A DNA stretch of 64,000 nucleotides from Candidatus Gillettellia adelgis (lineage in GTDB: Bacteria > Pseudomonadota > Gammaproteobacteria > Enterobacterales > Enterobacteriaceae). The translations under genes were made by a program, and so were the position numbers. Of the stretch, positions 1-11,559 are shown piece by piece. The notes under the pieces are model-generated. The model searched no databases, was not told where the DNA came from, and saw nothing but the letters and a program-made list of their open reading frames with translations. The DNA is taken from assembly GCA_020541285.1 (NCBI GenBank), contig CP047043.1:186001-250000 (forward strand). Direction: 5' to 3'. Position 1 is the stretch's first letter, and each line of letters begins with the position of its first letter.

Positions 1-1
1 C

Positions 2-1375
2 TTTAAGGGTAACAAACTCTACTCGATGGTATTTCGTGAATATCTCAGCGAGTTATTCACTCGTGGTTACTCGGTGGAATACTTTGTAGAAGGCGGTCGC
101 TCTCGTACTGGACGCTTATTAGAACCTAAGACTGGAACGCTATCTATGACGATTCAAGCGATGCTACGTGGTGGCAGTCGACCTATTACTCTTGTGCCAA
201 TTTATATTGGTTATGAGCACGTTATAGAAGTCGGCACTTATGCTAAAGAGTTGCGCGGTGCTATTAAGGAAAAAGAAGGTCTATTGCAGATGTTGCGTGG
301 TTTACGTAAATTACGTAATCTTGGTCAGGGTTATGTGAATTTTGGACATCCGTTGCCATTAACAGCTTATCTAAATTTACATGTACCACAGTGGCGTCAA
401 TCAATTGGATCGATTGAAGCTCAACGCCCCAGTTGGTTAGCATTAACAGTTAATAATATCGCAGAAAAAATTATGGTACGCATTAATAATGCCGCCGTAG
501 TTAATGCTGTAAATCTATGCTCTACTGCGTTACTAGCCTCCCGCCAACATGCACTAACTCGTCAGCAATTACTTGAACAACTTAAGTGCTACTTACAATT
601 AATGCGGAATGTACCTTATGCACAGGATGTAGTGTTACCCACTCAGACACCAGATGAGTTATTAAATCATGCATTGAGCATGAATAAATTTAAAGTAGAG
701 CAGAACAATGTTGACGATATTATCATCCTTCCACGTGCGCAGGCGGTTCTGATGACCTATTACCGCAATAATATTCATCACCTGTTAGCATTGCCTTCAT
801 TGATTGCCACTATCTTAATGCATCACCGTAAAATATTACGCAAAGAGCTGTTGCGGCAAATTGATCTACTGTATCCCTTGTTAAGAGCGGAATTGTTCCT
901 GCATTATAAAAAAGAAAAGTTATTAGATGAACTGCAGCTGTTAATTAAGGAAATGATTCGTCAACAATTAATTTGTGCTAAGGATAAAGATCTTATACTG
1001 AATCCAGTGCGTAGTCTTTCATTACAGTTGCTAGCTGCTAGTGTACATGAAATCCTGCAACGTTACGCCATTACTATGTCAGTCTTGAGTGCTAAACCAA
1101 GCATTAACCGCGGTGCGCTAGAAAAAACAAGTCGTATTATAGCACAGCATTTTTCAATGTTACAAGGCATTAACGCGCCGGAATTTTTTGATAAAGCAGT
1201 TTTTGTTACCCTTATAGCAACGCTGCGCGAAGAAGGCTATATCAACGATTTTGGTAATGTCATGTGTGAACATACTTTTGAGATATATGCTATACTAAAT
1301 GATTTGATGACTCCGGAAATTAAGTTAACTATTGAAAATATTAGTATGTTAGTAGCAATCAATATGCGAGATTAA
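2..1375 (+). CDS. plsB: Glycerol-3-phosphate acyltransferase, C-terminal part (5' end outside window)
   Basis: PlsB is the membrane-bound enzyme that puts the first acyl chain on sn-glycerol-3-phosphate to start phospholipid synthesis. The reading frame is open from base 2 (FKGNKLYS precedes the first ATG at 26), so the true gene starts upstream and the ATG is internal. About 457 C-terminal residues are seen; E. coli PlsB has about 807. Visible family blocks are EGGRSRTGR (substrate binding), [21 protein letters not shown] and, near the end, [15 protein letters not shown] and [12 protein letters not shown]. The catalytic HX4D block lies outside the window. The frame ends in TAA with no internal stop, so this portion looks functional. 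The identification is firm; whether the missing 5' part is intact cannot be judged here. Confidence 0.96.
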   Translation, partial: FKGNKLYSMVFREYLSELFTRGYSVEYFVEGGRSRTGRLLEPKTGTLSMTIQAMLRGGSRPITLVPIYIGYEHVIEVGTYAKELRGAIKEKEGLLQMLRGLRKLRNLGQGYVNFGHPLPLTAYLNLHVPQWRQSIGSIEAQRPSWLALTVNNIAEKIMVRINNAAVVNAVNLCSTALLASRQHALTRQQLLEQLKCYLQLMRNVPYAQDVVLPTQTPDELLNHALSMNKFKVEQNNVDDIIILPRAQAVLMTYYRNNIHHLLALPSLIATILMHHRKILRKELLRQIDLLYPLLRAELFLHYKKEKLLDELQLLIKEMIRQQLICAKDKDLILNPVRSLSLQLLAASVHEILQRYAITMSVLSAKPSINRGALEKTSRIIAQHFSMLQGINAPEFFDKAVFVTLIATLREEGYINDFGNVMCEHTFEIYAILNDLMTPEIKLTIENISMLVAINMRD

Positions 1376-2496
1376 TCAGCTATTGCAGAAATGAAAGGTG
1401 TCATGGTATACGACAACGAATTGTCTGAATTAGATTATATTGATCTTTGTTTTTGAGAATTAATTTAATAATTAAAGCATTTAGTTCTGAATAAACGTTA
1501 AAATAAATAACGTTCTGATATAGTGATACGATTCATGAAGTAGTTTTACAAGTAACAAACTCATGCAGTTTAATTACTAGTTATTACATAAATCACTGAT
1601 GTATGAAATGGTAAGGTTAAAGATAGTTTTTCTTATTGTGCTTTAAAGATAAAATATACAAGTGATTTAATCTATCTTACTAGAACATATTTAGTATATA
1701 TAGCAGTCACTGCGCGGTTAGTAAGTATGGGTCAAAGTAATACAATTAGTTGTTCAGTACAAGTGTAATATTTAACGTACTTTTAAGAACAGCCTAAATA
1801 ATGCTAAAAATTTTATGGCGTTTAAATAGTGCATATATTTTATTGTATATTCACAGATCAAGCGAGATTAATATTTCTTCAATAAATTAATGACAAGCTT
1901 TGATGCATACGCAATATATTGCTATTGCTAATATATGTGCAAAATAATATATATTTTAAAGCTGTGAATTTTTAAATTAGTAATGCAGAGTTCTATAACC
2001 ACTTATATAGATAAGTGAGTGTTAGATTGTTCTTCTTTAGTATTAAAATTTTATCTTCTCGTCACTAAGCTAGAGAATGTAATTTTATGCAATTAATCTA
2101 ACTGTGTAAGAAGAACTATGAGTGATCTGAGAGTTATGAAGAAGGCTCTCTATTAACCAAGGTAACTAAGATTACGATAACTATTAAACAATACTGTAGG
2201 TTCTAAAAGATTATTTTAGAGAACATCATAAACCGAGCAGAGAACTTCTGGAATATTAATGTCATATAGAGTTTTTACAAGGCTTCCGAAAGAACGCGAG
2301 TGCCTAAGGTAGGTGACAAACGCTGTGGCAAATTAGTGAGAATTATATCTACTAATATAGTAGAGATCCGTGATTTTATAAAATTTTCTTGGTGTATCAA
2401 AGGGTGCATGTTATATAAAATCAAAATAAATAACCTATAATGCAACTGCATAGAGAAAATAATATTAGTTAATCACTGTATTTTATATCACAGTCA
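1376..2496. other. Gene-free AT-rich spacer between plsB and proY
   Basis: This 1.1-kb stretch has no open frame of useful length and no RNA gene that I recognise. In E. coli plsB converges on ubiA, so a remnant of ubiA on the minus strand might be expected here, but I could not match any of its motifs. A slightly GC-richer patch lies around 2275-2335 without a recognisable product. Confidence 0.5.
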
Positions 2497-3894
2497 TTAC
2501 TCCTGCATTGCCGATTTCTTTTGATAGTGTGTTTTACAATAATAACCTAATAATAGTATGATCATCCAAATAATACCGGCGTATAAAGAGGTGCGAGAGG
2601 TTGGTTGGTATCCAATGAGGCCGATGATAAAAAATAGAAAAAGAATTGCAACTGTTGAGGTAAATATCCCACCCCATAGTGGGAAGGCTAGATTATTTTC
2701 TTGAGTTTTGCTGAGGCTACAACGAAAAGCAATCTGTGAACATAAAATCATAATCCACACCCAAACAGTCGCAAAAGTCGCTAGAGCAGAGATCGTCAAG
2801 AAGACATGTTTTGGTATAACATAGTTAAGATATACAGCTAGAAACAGCATCAACATCATCATTAGCAATGGTACCCATGGGATTCCCCACTTAGAGATTT
2901 TATTACATATCTTTGGTGCATGACCATGTTCAGCCAGGCTATATAGCATACGACTAACACCAAATACATCACTATTAATAGCTGATAGTGATGCAATTAA
3001 TAATATAATATTCAAAATACTTGCAGATATAGTAATTCCCATATTTTGTAGAGTCGATACAAATGGACTACCATTGGTGCCCACTTGATTCCAGGGATAA
3101 ATGGACATGATAACCAATAAAGTGCCAATATAGAATACTAGAATACGCCATGGCATTGAGTTTATGGCTTTCGGGATTGATTGTTTAGGATTTTGAGTTT
3201 CACTAGCGGTAATACCGATTATTTCAATGCCACCGTAGGAAAACATCACTAATTGTAGTGATAAGATCATTCCTATGACACCATTGCCGAAGAATCCATT
3301 ATTAGACCACAGATTATGAATTCCTGTTGGTTGCCCGTTCTTTCCAAGACCCCAAACAATCATGCCAATACCAGCAATAATCATGATCATGATAGCAGAA
3401 ATCTTAAAAAACGAAAACCATAGTTCCAGCTCACCAAATACTTTCACACTCATTAAGTTGGTAGCTCCGACTATCAGAACAACACCGAAGACCCAAATCC
3501 ATTGTGGCATGTCAGGAAACCAGAAACCCATATAAATCCCAAAAGCTGTCACATCGGCAACAGAAACTATCAAGATTTCCAAACAGTACGTCCAACCAGT
3601 AATATAGCCTGCCATCGATCCGAGATAGTCGTGCGCATGATGCGCAAATGAACTAGCGTGGGGGTTGTTCACCAACAACTCGCCAAGTGCGCGGAGAATG
3701 ATAAAAGCCACAATACCACCGATTACATAAGCAAGTAATACACTAGGACCGGCGGTTTTTATAGCGTCTGCTGATCCGTAGAACAATCCAGTTCCGATAG
3801 CTGAACCTATGGCAATAAAACGAATATGCTTCGCACTAAGATCGGGATTCAGTTTATTTTTCATAGAAATAAGGAGGGACGACTGTTGTTGCAT
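2497..3894 (-). CDS. proY: Proline-specific permease of the APC family
   Basis: A polytopic inner-membrane amino-acid/proton symporter, about 465 residues (E. coli ProY about 457). It has the amino-acid transporter (AAT) signature with IGSAIGTGLFYGSADAIK near residue 30 and about twelve hydrophobic segments. Segments such as GGIEIIGITASET and SAINSDVFGVSRMLY follow ProY more closely than LysP or AroP. It lies 71 bp downstream of brnQ on the same strand, exactly the E. coli brnQ-proY order, so co-transcription is likely. The first ATG (3894) gives ten extra residues; the ATG at 3864 (MKNKLN) matches the usual N-terminus. Neither has a clear ribosome-binding site. Substrate specificity is inferred from family and synteny, not shown by the sequence. 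Confidence 0.92.
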   Translation of the reverse strand: MQQQSSLLISMKNKLNPDLSAKHIRFIAIGSAIGTGLFYGSADAIKTAGPSVLLAYVIGGIVAFIILRALGELLVNNPHASSFAHHAHDYLGSMAGYITGWTYCLEILIVSVADVTAFGIYMGFWFPDMPQWIWVFGVVLIVGATNLMSVKVFGELELWFSFFKISAIMIMIIAGIGMIVWGLGKNGQPTGIHNLWSNNGFFGNGVIGMILSLQLVMFSYGGIEIIGITASETQNPKQSIPKAINSMPWRILVFYIGTLLVIMSIYPWNQVGTNGSPFVSTLQNMGITISASILNIILLIASLSAINSDVFGVSRMLYSLAEHGHAPKICNKISKWGIPWVPLLMMMLMLFLAVYLNYVIPKHVFLTISALATFATVWVWIMILCSQIAFRCSLSKTQENNLAFPLWGGIFTSTVAILFLFFIIGLIGYQPTSRTSLYAGIIWMIILLLGYYCKTHYQKKSAMQE

Positions 3895-3965
3895 AAATAG
3901 GCCATAATTATTAAAAATATAAAAGCACGTAGAAATGCATTATTACTTAATAAGCTTTCATATTA

Positions 3966-5282
3966 TTAGCGCATACTCACTCTGTTGTATACACATAGTT
4001 GATCATAAAGAGTGATCAACATTAGCATTAATATAGAAGGCGGTAACCACGCTAGCCCCTGCTCAGTTAGTGGTAAGTGATTCATCCAATTTGGAAAACA
4101 GTCATGAATCGCAAAGGCTTTCATGCCATCAATGATACCAAACAATAAGCTGGTCAACATTACTAACGCGATAGTACGTCCTGCGTCTTGCCACCAGCGT
4201 ACAGTGAAGCTTAATAGCACTAACACAATACAAGGTGGGTACATTGCTGTTAATACTGGTATAGAAATCTGAATCAGATGACTCAGTCCAAGATTAGAAA
4301 GGATCATCGATAATAACCCTAAAATAAATACCAGCGTTTTATAAGAGAACGGTAAGTATTGAGCGAAAAACTCAGCGCAGGCACATATTAATCCCACAGC
4401 AGTTACTATACAAGAAATCAAGATTAAAGCTGCTAAAAATGCACTACCTAATCTGCCGAAAGTATTTTGCACGTAAGCATATAGAATGACAGTGCCATTT
4501 TTAGCTTCAGGCATTAGAACTCCACTACCCGCCCCTAGATTAAATAAGCTTAGGTACACTAGCGTTAAGCCTATACAGGCTATGAGTCCGGCTAAGATAG
4601 TATAACGCATTAGCAAGGTCGCATCTTTCACACCCCTAGAACGTGCGGCGTTGACGATAACAATGCTAAAAACAAGAGCACCCAAGGTATCCATGGTTAA
4701 ATAACCATTAATAAAACCACGGGAAAACGCCATTGTCTGGTACGCATGTGTCGCGGGGATGGGCAAACCTGCCGGCCAAAAGAGTGCTGCAATACCAAGA
4801 ATTCCAAGGGCTAAAATTTTTAATGGTGCTAATACATGACCAATAATATCAATTAAGCGACCTGGATATAAGGAAATAGCTATCACCACTATAAAATACA
4901 TTAAGTTATAAATGAATAAGGAGGCATTACTATGACTAATAATCGGGGCAATACCTATATCAAAAGACACAGCAGCTGTACGTGGGATGGCAAATAATGG
5001 ACCGACTGTTAGATAACAGCAGGTTGCTAATAGTAAGCCCGCCGTCTGACCAATTGGTTCACTCAACGCTTCCATGCTACCTCCAACACGCGCTAGTGCA
5101 ATCACGGTGATAATCGGTAGACCTACACCTGTAATTAGGAAACCTAACGCAGAAATCCAGACATGTTCGCCAGATTGCAAACCAACTATTGGTGGGAATA
5201 TAATATTCCCAGCGCCAACGAATAAAGCAAAGGTCATAAAACCTAATGCCACAATATCTTTTAACGTTAAATGATGAGTCAT
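3966..5282 (-). CDS. brnQ: Branched-chain amino acid transport system II carrier protein
   Basis: BrnQ (LIV-II) imports leucine, isoleucine and valine with a cation across the inner membrane. The protein is 438 residues, against 439 in E. coli. It begins with the family block [17 protein letters not shown] and continues through about twelve hydrophobic segments; [13 protein letters not shown] and [19 protein letters not shown] are characteristic. It is the first gene of the brnQ-proY pair. Keeping a leucine/isoleucine/valine importer suggests the cell takes branched-chain amino acids from its surroundings. A 10-bp stem-loop (5333-5357) lies in the upstream region but has no proper U-tract. 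Confidence 0.95.
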   Translation of the reverse strand: MTHHLTLKDIVALGFMTFALFVGAGNIIFPPIVGLQSGEHVWISALGFLITGVGLPIITVIALARVGGSMEALSEPIGQTAGLLLATCCYLTVGPLFAIPRTAAVSFDIGIAPIISHSNASLFIYNLMYFIVVIAISLYPGRLIDIIGHVLAPLKILALGILGIAALFWPAGLPIPATHAYQTMAFSRGFINGYLTMDTLGALVFSIVIVNAARSRGVKDATLLMRYTILAGLIACIGLTLVYLSLFNLGAGSGVLMPEAKNGTVILYAYVQNTFGRLGSAFLAALILISCIVTAVGLICACAEFFAQYLPFSYKTLVFILGLLSMILSNLGLSHLIQISIPVLTAMYPPCIVLVLLSFTVRWWQDAGRTIALVMLTSLLFGIIDGMKAFAIHDCFPNWMNHLPLTEQGLAWLPPSILMLMLITLYDQLCVYNRVSMR

Positions 5283-5899
5283 GATCAGTGATATTGCCTG
5301 TTTAAATGAAAGATGCTTATTAGTTTAGTAACAAACTGCTAATAAATTTAGCAGTTTTCTGTTGTATCACTATAGTAAATAATAAATAACATGTAACTTC
5401 AGTATTGCGTCTTTACTGTATAAGAGTTGCGAAGTGTGATGAATAAAATTTCAGAATTTTCTATTTTTATTATGATGTACGTTAATTTTATTTCGTGTAT
5501 CTCAGCTACTTACAAGTAGCATGTTAGAATATATAAAACTTATCTGTAAAATTTAAGTGATGATAGAGCGGAATTACTTTGTATCTTGGTAAAGAATCCT
5601 TACCCTGTCGAGATCTTTTTTATGATGTGCAGTGTAATAAATATAAAGCAGATGCTAAATCTAGCAATTTAAGGAATAATCATAGTATTCATACTATCTT
5701 GAAAGATATATATTCGATTATTTTAGACGCTGCAGTAAACAAGTGTAAGTTAGTTTAGTATATCTTTCTGATATTATAAGAGTCAATCGAATAATTTATT
5801 ACAGGTATAAATATTAATGTTATTTTTCTCTTTCTTAGATATTTAATAGATTAATTACGTATAAATAGGTTAATTACGTATAATATGTAAGATTTTCAA
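5283..5899. other. AT-rich spacer upstream of brnQ
   Basis: No gene is recognisable. It holds a stem-loop at 5333-5357 (arms AAACTGCTAA and its complement, 5-base loop) about 50 bp upstream of brnQ, and an imperfect direct repeat of TTAATTACGTATAA at about 5853-5885. The far part may include the decayed 3' end of ubiB. Confidence 0.4.
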
Positions 5900-7580
5900 T
5901 CCACGCAATCTATCTAGGTACAAAACAATCTAGGGGTTCGCTATTACCTAACTTACTCATCATATCATATTCGCAGTGATGATCTAATAGAGTAACTTGC
6001 AACATGTTCTTGTGATAGTGTATTTATTATTAATAACGTAGCGCCAGCCAATGCCAAAAAATGTTATGATTTTTCCCTATTAACATTAATACACTTATAG
6101 CTGATTAGCAAGTTGATCTAGGGGGTTTGTAAAAAGGTGTGGTGTTATACACTATAGGAAATAGTTTGGATAATTCAGGAATTTCCTATACCTCAACAAC
6201 GCTTGTTCTTCTAGAACGGGTATTACAGCGGGCATTTTGACCGAATGATATGGAGCATGCTCAAAGAAAGGTGTTTCGGTGTGTACAAATTTCACTATGG
6301 ATAGAGTTGTCTGCCTAAACTTTTAACATATTATAAGGGTTTTTGTAATAACATTCATTATGACTTTATTTTTATATCAAAGTGGCTGACTGTATTAAAA
6401 CAGTGTTAATAGCATCTTTTAGACTAAAAGATTCGCTAATGATTTTATTAAAAATTGTTGTACACACCGTGAGTAGCACACTCAAAATCCTTTACATTAG
6501 TATCAATTATAACACAGTCTGAGTCAACTTATAATGCGACTACCTTACGATAATCTTGATTGAAGAAGTGATAATGTTTCCATAAGATAAAGTCTATCGT
6601 CTTTGTAGAGTGCATTAAAGTACTATAATTAATACTAATATATAAAGAATTTTTAGGTGTTTATAATCAACCAAATATTACCGGATGTATCTTCGAAAGG
6701 AAAATGTATCATGGAATACTTAAGTCCAAAATACTTGCACGCTACGTATCTCTAGTACACTCATATTAGTGCCTTGCTTTATGAGGAGTTTAATATCAGC
6801 AATTGGAATGCCATAAATCGTTCCATTATTAGCATGTTTTATAGTAGTAATTAGCATAGTAGTAAGTATATATAGCATAGTGGTTAGTTATAAAATTACG
6901 ATGCCGCTGAATGACGCTAGCTGATTCACGCAGTAGGTTTAATGCATTCAATAAAGTCTTTTCTGTCTTGCTAACTCTTTGATTTACCAAAATATAGTAG
7001 CTATTTGGCATAAATACTAACATTCAATAAGTTAAGCGATACAATTAGGAAAATATCAGAATGATCACTATCTTAATATTTGTTGTATTATTTTTAGCAT
7101 TACTTCCTTGTCAGTAGTTTATGTAGGTGTTACGTACTCGTGCATTGGAGGCAGATGTTAGTGTTGTTGGGTTAAGGTTGTATAACCAGTTATCTAGTTA
7201 ACTATTAATAGCTTGTTCGATACACTTGCATGCCTGAGCGCGATCAAAGCGGTTGCTTGATCCTGTAGTAGTATTAAGTAATGAGCAATATGTAGAGGTA
7301 ACAAATCAGCAGGTTGATAGTATATAACAAAATTAGTCCATACGTTAGCCCGATCCATCCTTGCAAGGCTAAACGTAAAAACGCTTGTCTGTTGATTGAT
7401 TTTGATTTTTTTTATTATTTATTATAGAATAGTAATCAACAGATAAAACGTAAGGGTATGATCTGGTTAGGTCATAATGTATCTAGACTATAACTCAGCA
7501 ATGCGGGTTATCGAATATAGGCAGCATAATTATATAGGGTTAGAGTCTTCCTTTCTACCTGGTTTATTCGAGCGCTTAGT
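5900..7580 (-). pseudogene. ubiB: Decayed ubiB (ubiquinone biosynthesis kinase-like protein)
   Basis: UbiB is an ABC1/ADCK-type membrane protein needed for coenzyme Q synthesis. Reading the minus strand across frames gives successive blocks in UbiB order. Near 7315-7200 are LLPLHIAHYLILLQDQ (E. coli LFPPHIADQLALLQDK) and, in another frame, FDRAQACKCIEQAI. Near 7000-6900 is [20 protein letters not shown] (E. coli [20 protein letters not shown]). Near 6830-6720 are YGIPIADIKLL and QGTNMSVLEIRSVQVF. A weaker match to the NMEVQPQLVLLQ region lies near 6245. Several frameshifts and stops separate the blocks and no start survives, so the gene is dead. Order rmuC-ubiE-ubiB matches E. coli. Outer limits are estimated from the normal length (about 546 residues). 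Confidence 0.85.
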
Positions 7581-7879
7581 GTCTTGTATACTATAGATAA
7601 TGACAGCAGTTATCTTTGATAACTGATGCTACTTTTAGTGGGATAAACGCTAAACGCCACTCTGTCACTCATGTCGCTGCTATTTCATATTGCTATCAAT
7701 GTACACTAGTTTTAAAAAACTAACTCCTTTGTTGAATATTTTTGTAATAGCCTCAGCTGTAATATCGCCAAAACAGAGTGTTATTCATTGGGTAGATTTT
7801 ACTCAATCAGCTTGAGTAGTGCAATAAATTATTGTATAATCTGCGTATTGCCTACTACTATCAATACATCATAACATAT

Positions 7880-8635
7880 TAATCTAAATAGTATTTAAAG
7901 TTATATAGCTTTAGTAACACTGAGATCCGGTTATATAAAGCATTTTAATCAGTGTTATCGTAATATTGACACCTACGCCTAGATCATGCTCGCTAAATAG
8001 CGAGCTACAAGACACGTTAGTTTGTCTCACTCGATTTGTAGTACTTTGCCAACAAAATCCTGCCTATCGGCTTGCGTACTATACTTATGAAAGAGTTTAA
8101 TGGTTTCAGACACCTTGTAAGATGTGAATTAATAGAAGCATAAATAGTGCTAATATATTCATATTAAAAATTTAACTGCACCAATACTATTATAGTGCAG
8201 TTAAAATAAATAACATTGTCAATTATAATTTACTGACATGCTTATTAAAGCATCTTGGTCAGGATACTTACAAGTCGACTAGACTAGATAATTATAGCTA
8301 TTCGGGTCTCACACTATTAGCTTGCCAATTTTGACAGAAGATCAATAGAACAGATAATGTCGTAGAATTCTATTAACAATAGCAACTGAGTATTCTAGAA
8401 ACCTAAGTCACCGCGGTACTACCGGCCAGACTACGCATCTTCTGTCCACGATATATGCTGCTATAGTTAATAATAAAAACGCTTTGCAGATACTCTGGAT
8501 TCTAAATAACATTAGATAATTTATTAGGTTATATTTTTCTACCAAATGAAAAAATTCGCTAACATGGTATGTTTTTTAGAGACCATGAAAAACCAAAAAT
8601 TAATAGCTTTCTGTAATTATGCTCCTACGTTCTTT
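7880..8635 (-). pseudogene. ubiE: Decayed ubiE (quinone C-methyltransferase)
   Basis: UbiE methylates ubiquinone and menaquinone precursors using S-adenosylmethionine. On the minus strand near 8563-8470 one frame reads VSEFFHLVEKYNLINYLMLF, against [21 protein letters not shown] in E. coli. A shifted frame near 8450-8400 reads RGQKMRSLAGSTAV, the ruined SAM-binding motif (E. coli RRGQTVLDLAGGTGDLT). A faint match to the C-terminus (LGVGVNITITL) lies near 7985-7950, at the distance expected for a 251-residue protein. Stops and frameshifts are frequent. It sits just downstream of rmuC as in E. coli. A stem-loop at 8171-8205 falls inside this ruin. Confidence 0.75.
8171..8205 (-). terminator. 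Stem-loop followed by T-run inside the ubiE remnant
   Basis: An 11-bp perfect stem (TTTAACTGCAC with its complement, 13-base loop). Read on the minus strand it is followed by TTTTTAAT, which is terminator-like. It lies about 500 bp past the rmuC stop, so it could end rmuC transcription, but it may also be a chance structure in decayed DNA. Confidence 0.35.
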
Positions 8636-8705
8636 CTGTAGTTGAGTAATATTATCCCATTAAGAACATCAGAAACCTATGGAATGTTGTGCTTGGTAGC
8701 GTGTA

Positions 8706-10247
8706 TTAATTGTGCGAAAAAATGTTTTCTTCTGTATTGAGAAAATTTTCTTTTGACAGAAGACTTTTATCTTGATCATTGGACGTCACCGTGGCTGCAT
8801 CTTGTTTGGTACAGGCTTTCTGCGCTAGTGATGGATTAATTGGCCGTTTGACTGCAATCCCTAGTTTTCGGAAAGCTTCTGTTTGACTAATTAAATTACC
8901 ACGACCACTACTTAATTTATTTATTGCTTGCTGATAGCTATCGTGAGCTTTTTCTAGGTTTTTCCCTAGTGCAGATATGTCATCGACAAATAGACGCATC
9001 TTGTCATATAGTTTGGCTGCTCGATCTGCGATATTTTTAGAGTTCTGACTCTGATGTTCATAGCGCCATAGATTAGTAGTTATACGCAGAGCTACTAGCA
9101 GTGTTGTTGGACTTACCAAAATAATATTATTTTTAAGAGCTTCATTAATTAGCTCAGGATCATGATTCAGTGCCAGCAGAAATGCTGGTTCAAGAGGGAT
9201 AAACAGTAGCACATAATCTAGTGATCGCAAACCGGGTAACTGCTGATAATCTTTTTTTCCTAATAGGCGGATGTGACTACGTAATGATAGGATATGCTCA
9301 TTGAGTAAAGTTTCGCGCTGCGTTTCATCGTCACTGTTAAAATAACGCTCATAAGCAATTAAGGATACCTTTGCATCAATCACCACATCCTTACCTTGAG
9401 GTAAGTGGATGATTATATCTGGTTGCATTCGGTTCTGGTGGTCTAAGAGTATATTAACTTGGGTATGATATTCATGTCCTTCGCGCAAACCGGAAGATTC
9501 TAGAATACGATTTAGTACTACTTCACCCCAATTACCCTGAGTTTTATTGCTTCCCTTTAATGCCTTTGTAAGGTTAATGGCTTCAAGTGCCATTTTGGCA
9601 TTTAACTGTTGTAAATTATGTATTTCATGTGTCAACGTATGCCGTTCACGTGCTTCCTGACTAAAACTGTCTTGCACTTGTCGGCGAAAACCGTCCAGTT
9701 GTTCACGTAATGGTAATAGCAGTTGGTCTAGGCTTTTTTTATTTTGTTCATCTACCTTGCGCCCGCTATATTCGAAAATCCGATTAGCCAGGTTTTCAAA
9801 CTGCGTAGTCAGACGCTGTTCGCTGGTAATCAGAAGACGTTGTTTTTCTTCTGAAGCCATGCGGGTTTCTTCTAATTGAATAGAAACTGCTTGCAGTTCA
9901 CCTTTTTGAGCGCTGTTAATTTCACGCTGAGCCTGTAGTTCTTGATTGATCGACTTATATGCGTTACGCCAATGATTAAGTTGTTGCAGTTTTTCTCGTG
10001 CAGTAGATAGTTGATCATGCAAATTATGAAGCTCCATCTCGTTCTGATATATTTTTTCCTCGTGATGCCGTAATGTTTCCTGACGCGAAATAGCTGTTTC
10101 TTGCGCACGTTGTAACGTTTGCGCTAGTAAACGCATCTCAAGTTCATACCTAGCATTAGCTTTTTGTGCTCGTAAGCTAGCGATTAGCCACCCAAGAAAT
10201 AATAACAACACTATCCCAATGATCTCATAAATCAGACTGTTATACAC
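8706..10247 (-). CDS. rmuC: DNA recombination protein RmuC
   Basis: RmuC is a predicted nuclease-fold protein that limits inversions between short inverted repeats in E. coli. The protein is 513 residues (E. coli 475). An N-terminal membrane anchor (about residues 7-25, IIGIVLLLFLGWLIASL) precedes a long coiled coil (about 30-200). The conserved domain follows, with KTQGNWGEVVLNRILE and the PD-(D/E)XK-like stretch QPDIIIHLPQGKDVVIDAK. The C-terminus is longer than usual and low in conservation. Next to a genome that carries long inverted repeats (see around asd), its retention is of interest. The gene stands alone: its usual downstream partners ubiE and ubiB are decayed. Confidence 0.95.
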   Translation of the reverse strand: MYNSLIYEIIGIVLLLFLGWLIASLRAQKANARYELEMRLLAQTLQRAQETAISRQETLRHHEEKIYQNEMELHNLHDQLSTAREKLQQLNHWRNAYKSINQELQAQREINSAQKGELQAVSIQLEETRMASEEKQRLLITSEQRLTTQFENLANRIFEYSGRKVDEQNKKSLDQLLLPLREQLDGFRRQVQDSFSQEARERHTLTHEIHNLQQLNAKMALEAINLTKALKGSNKTQGNWGEVVLNRILESSGLREGHEYHTQVNILLDHQNRMQPDIIIHLPQGKDVVIDAKVSLIAYERYFNSDDETQRETLLNEHILSLRSHIRLLGKKDYQQLPGLRSLDYVLLFIPLEPAFLLALNHDPELINEALKNNIILVSPTTLLVALRITTNLWRYEHQSQNSKNIADRAAKLYDKMRLFVDDISALGKNLEKAHDSYQQAINKLSSGRGNLISQTEAFRKLGIAVKRPINPSLAQKACTKQDAATVTSNDQDKSLLSKENFLNTEENIFSHN

Positions 10248-11559
10248 TGCGTCTCCTATGTAATCTTACATGTTGGGTTCGATATATCACTTTCTATAAT
10301 GTTTAGAAGTACTAGATAGATGCCCGGTATTTTACTTGCAAACAAGGTGCATAGTAACAAAGTATAATCTTCAGGCTATAAATTGTGCATATATCAAATT
10401 TTATACTAGTCGTAATCATTGAATGTGTAAATTTTTCAGGGTTTAATAAACCTTCTTTCTACAATTTCTCTTGTTATTCACACAGGCTATTTTTAAAAAA
10501 TCATTTAGTAACTAATCTATTTTATCTTTTTAATATTTTGTAACTCGCGTTATTCAGGGTTGATAACTTTAATCATTAAAAACTTTTGATTATCTTGTGA
10601 ACAAGCGTTATTGTACGGCTATGCAATCAAAATGCACTGTTTAGCAGGTAACATAGCTAACATTTCTAAAGAAGAAGATAGCGTAAAAGAAAAAATTATG
10701 ATTGTATAAACTCGTTCTGGTCGCCGCTTAAAGCGAGTGTCTGGCATGTGTTGAAGCCGATTGACTTTTCTTGGTTCTCTATATATCCGTATCTTAATGA
10801 GTACTCGGGTAATATCGTGTTTTATGCGATCATCAGAGTTCAGAAATAGCATTTGTAAATAACATCACTATTTATAAAATTTTATAAAATATTGCATTGG
10901 GGTAAAAGAAACAATAACTCTATTTTCTTTATTTGTGGTATGTGTCAAAGACATGGAAGAATTAACTTATGCGATATAATGCAACAATTGTTACAGAGAA
11001 ATTAAAGAGCAGGACTCAAACGATAAAACCTCACAGTTCTACTAATCTCATAACATATAAGGTTAGTTCATCTGGAATAGCAGATGTACTGGTTTCATAG
11101 AAATCATCAAAGTATGCAGACATTAGTAAAGAAGGCTATGTGCACTCTTTCCTATGTTTTTAGTTTTGTGTAATAGTAAAACGACTAACATAGTGTATAA
11201 GAAAATTAGTAATAATTATTGCTATGTTATATTTCAGGTGTTCCGAAAAATATACTCTGTTCTTCTAGGTATATTTTAAAGCATGCAGTGCATCGCGGTT
11301 GCATAAGATTATTACTTATGCACAAAGGTTATAGTATATAACTGCAAGTTAATGGGTTAGATTACGAATCTAGTTTCGATTTCAGGAAACATAACAGATT
11401 TCTAGGCGCTATACACTAGTAAGCAGCTAGGTTCAAACGAACCATTATAGACGAATGTAGTTTAAATGTTTAAGTGTAGACGTTCTAGTATTGTATAAAA
11501 TAAGTTATAAACCCTCACATGAGACAAAAAATTCTTATCTAATAGATTATTTATTGTCA
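10248..11559. other. Gene-free spacer upstream of rmuC
   Basis: No gene is identified. A GC-richer patch at about 10620-10850 is open on the minus strand for 77 codons, but the product matches nothing I know and lacks a ribosome-binding site. In E. coli udp lies upstream of rmuC; I could not find its motifs. Confidence 0.4.
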
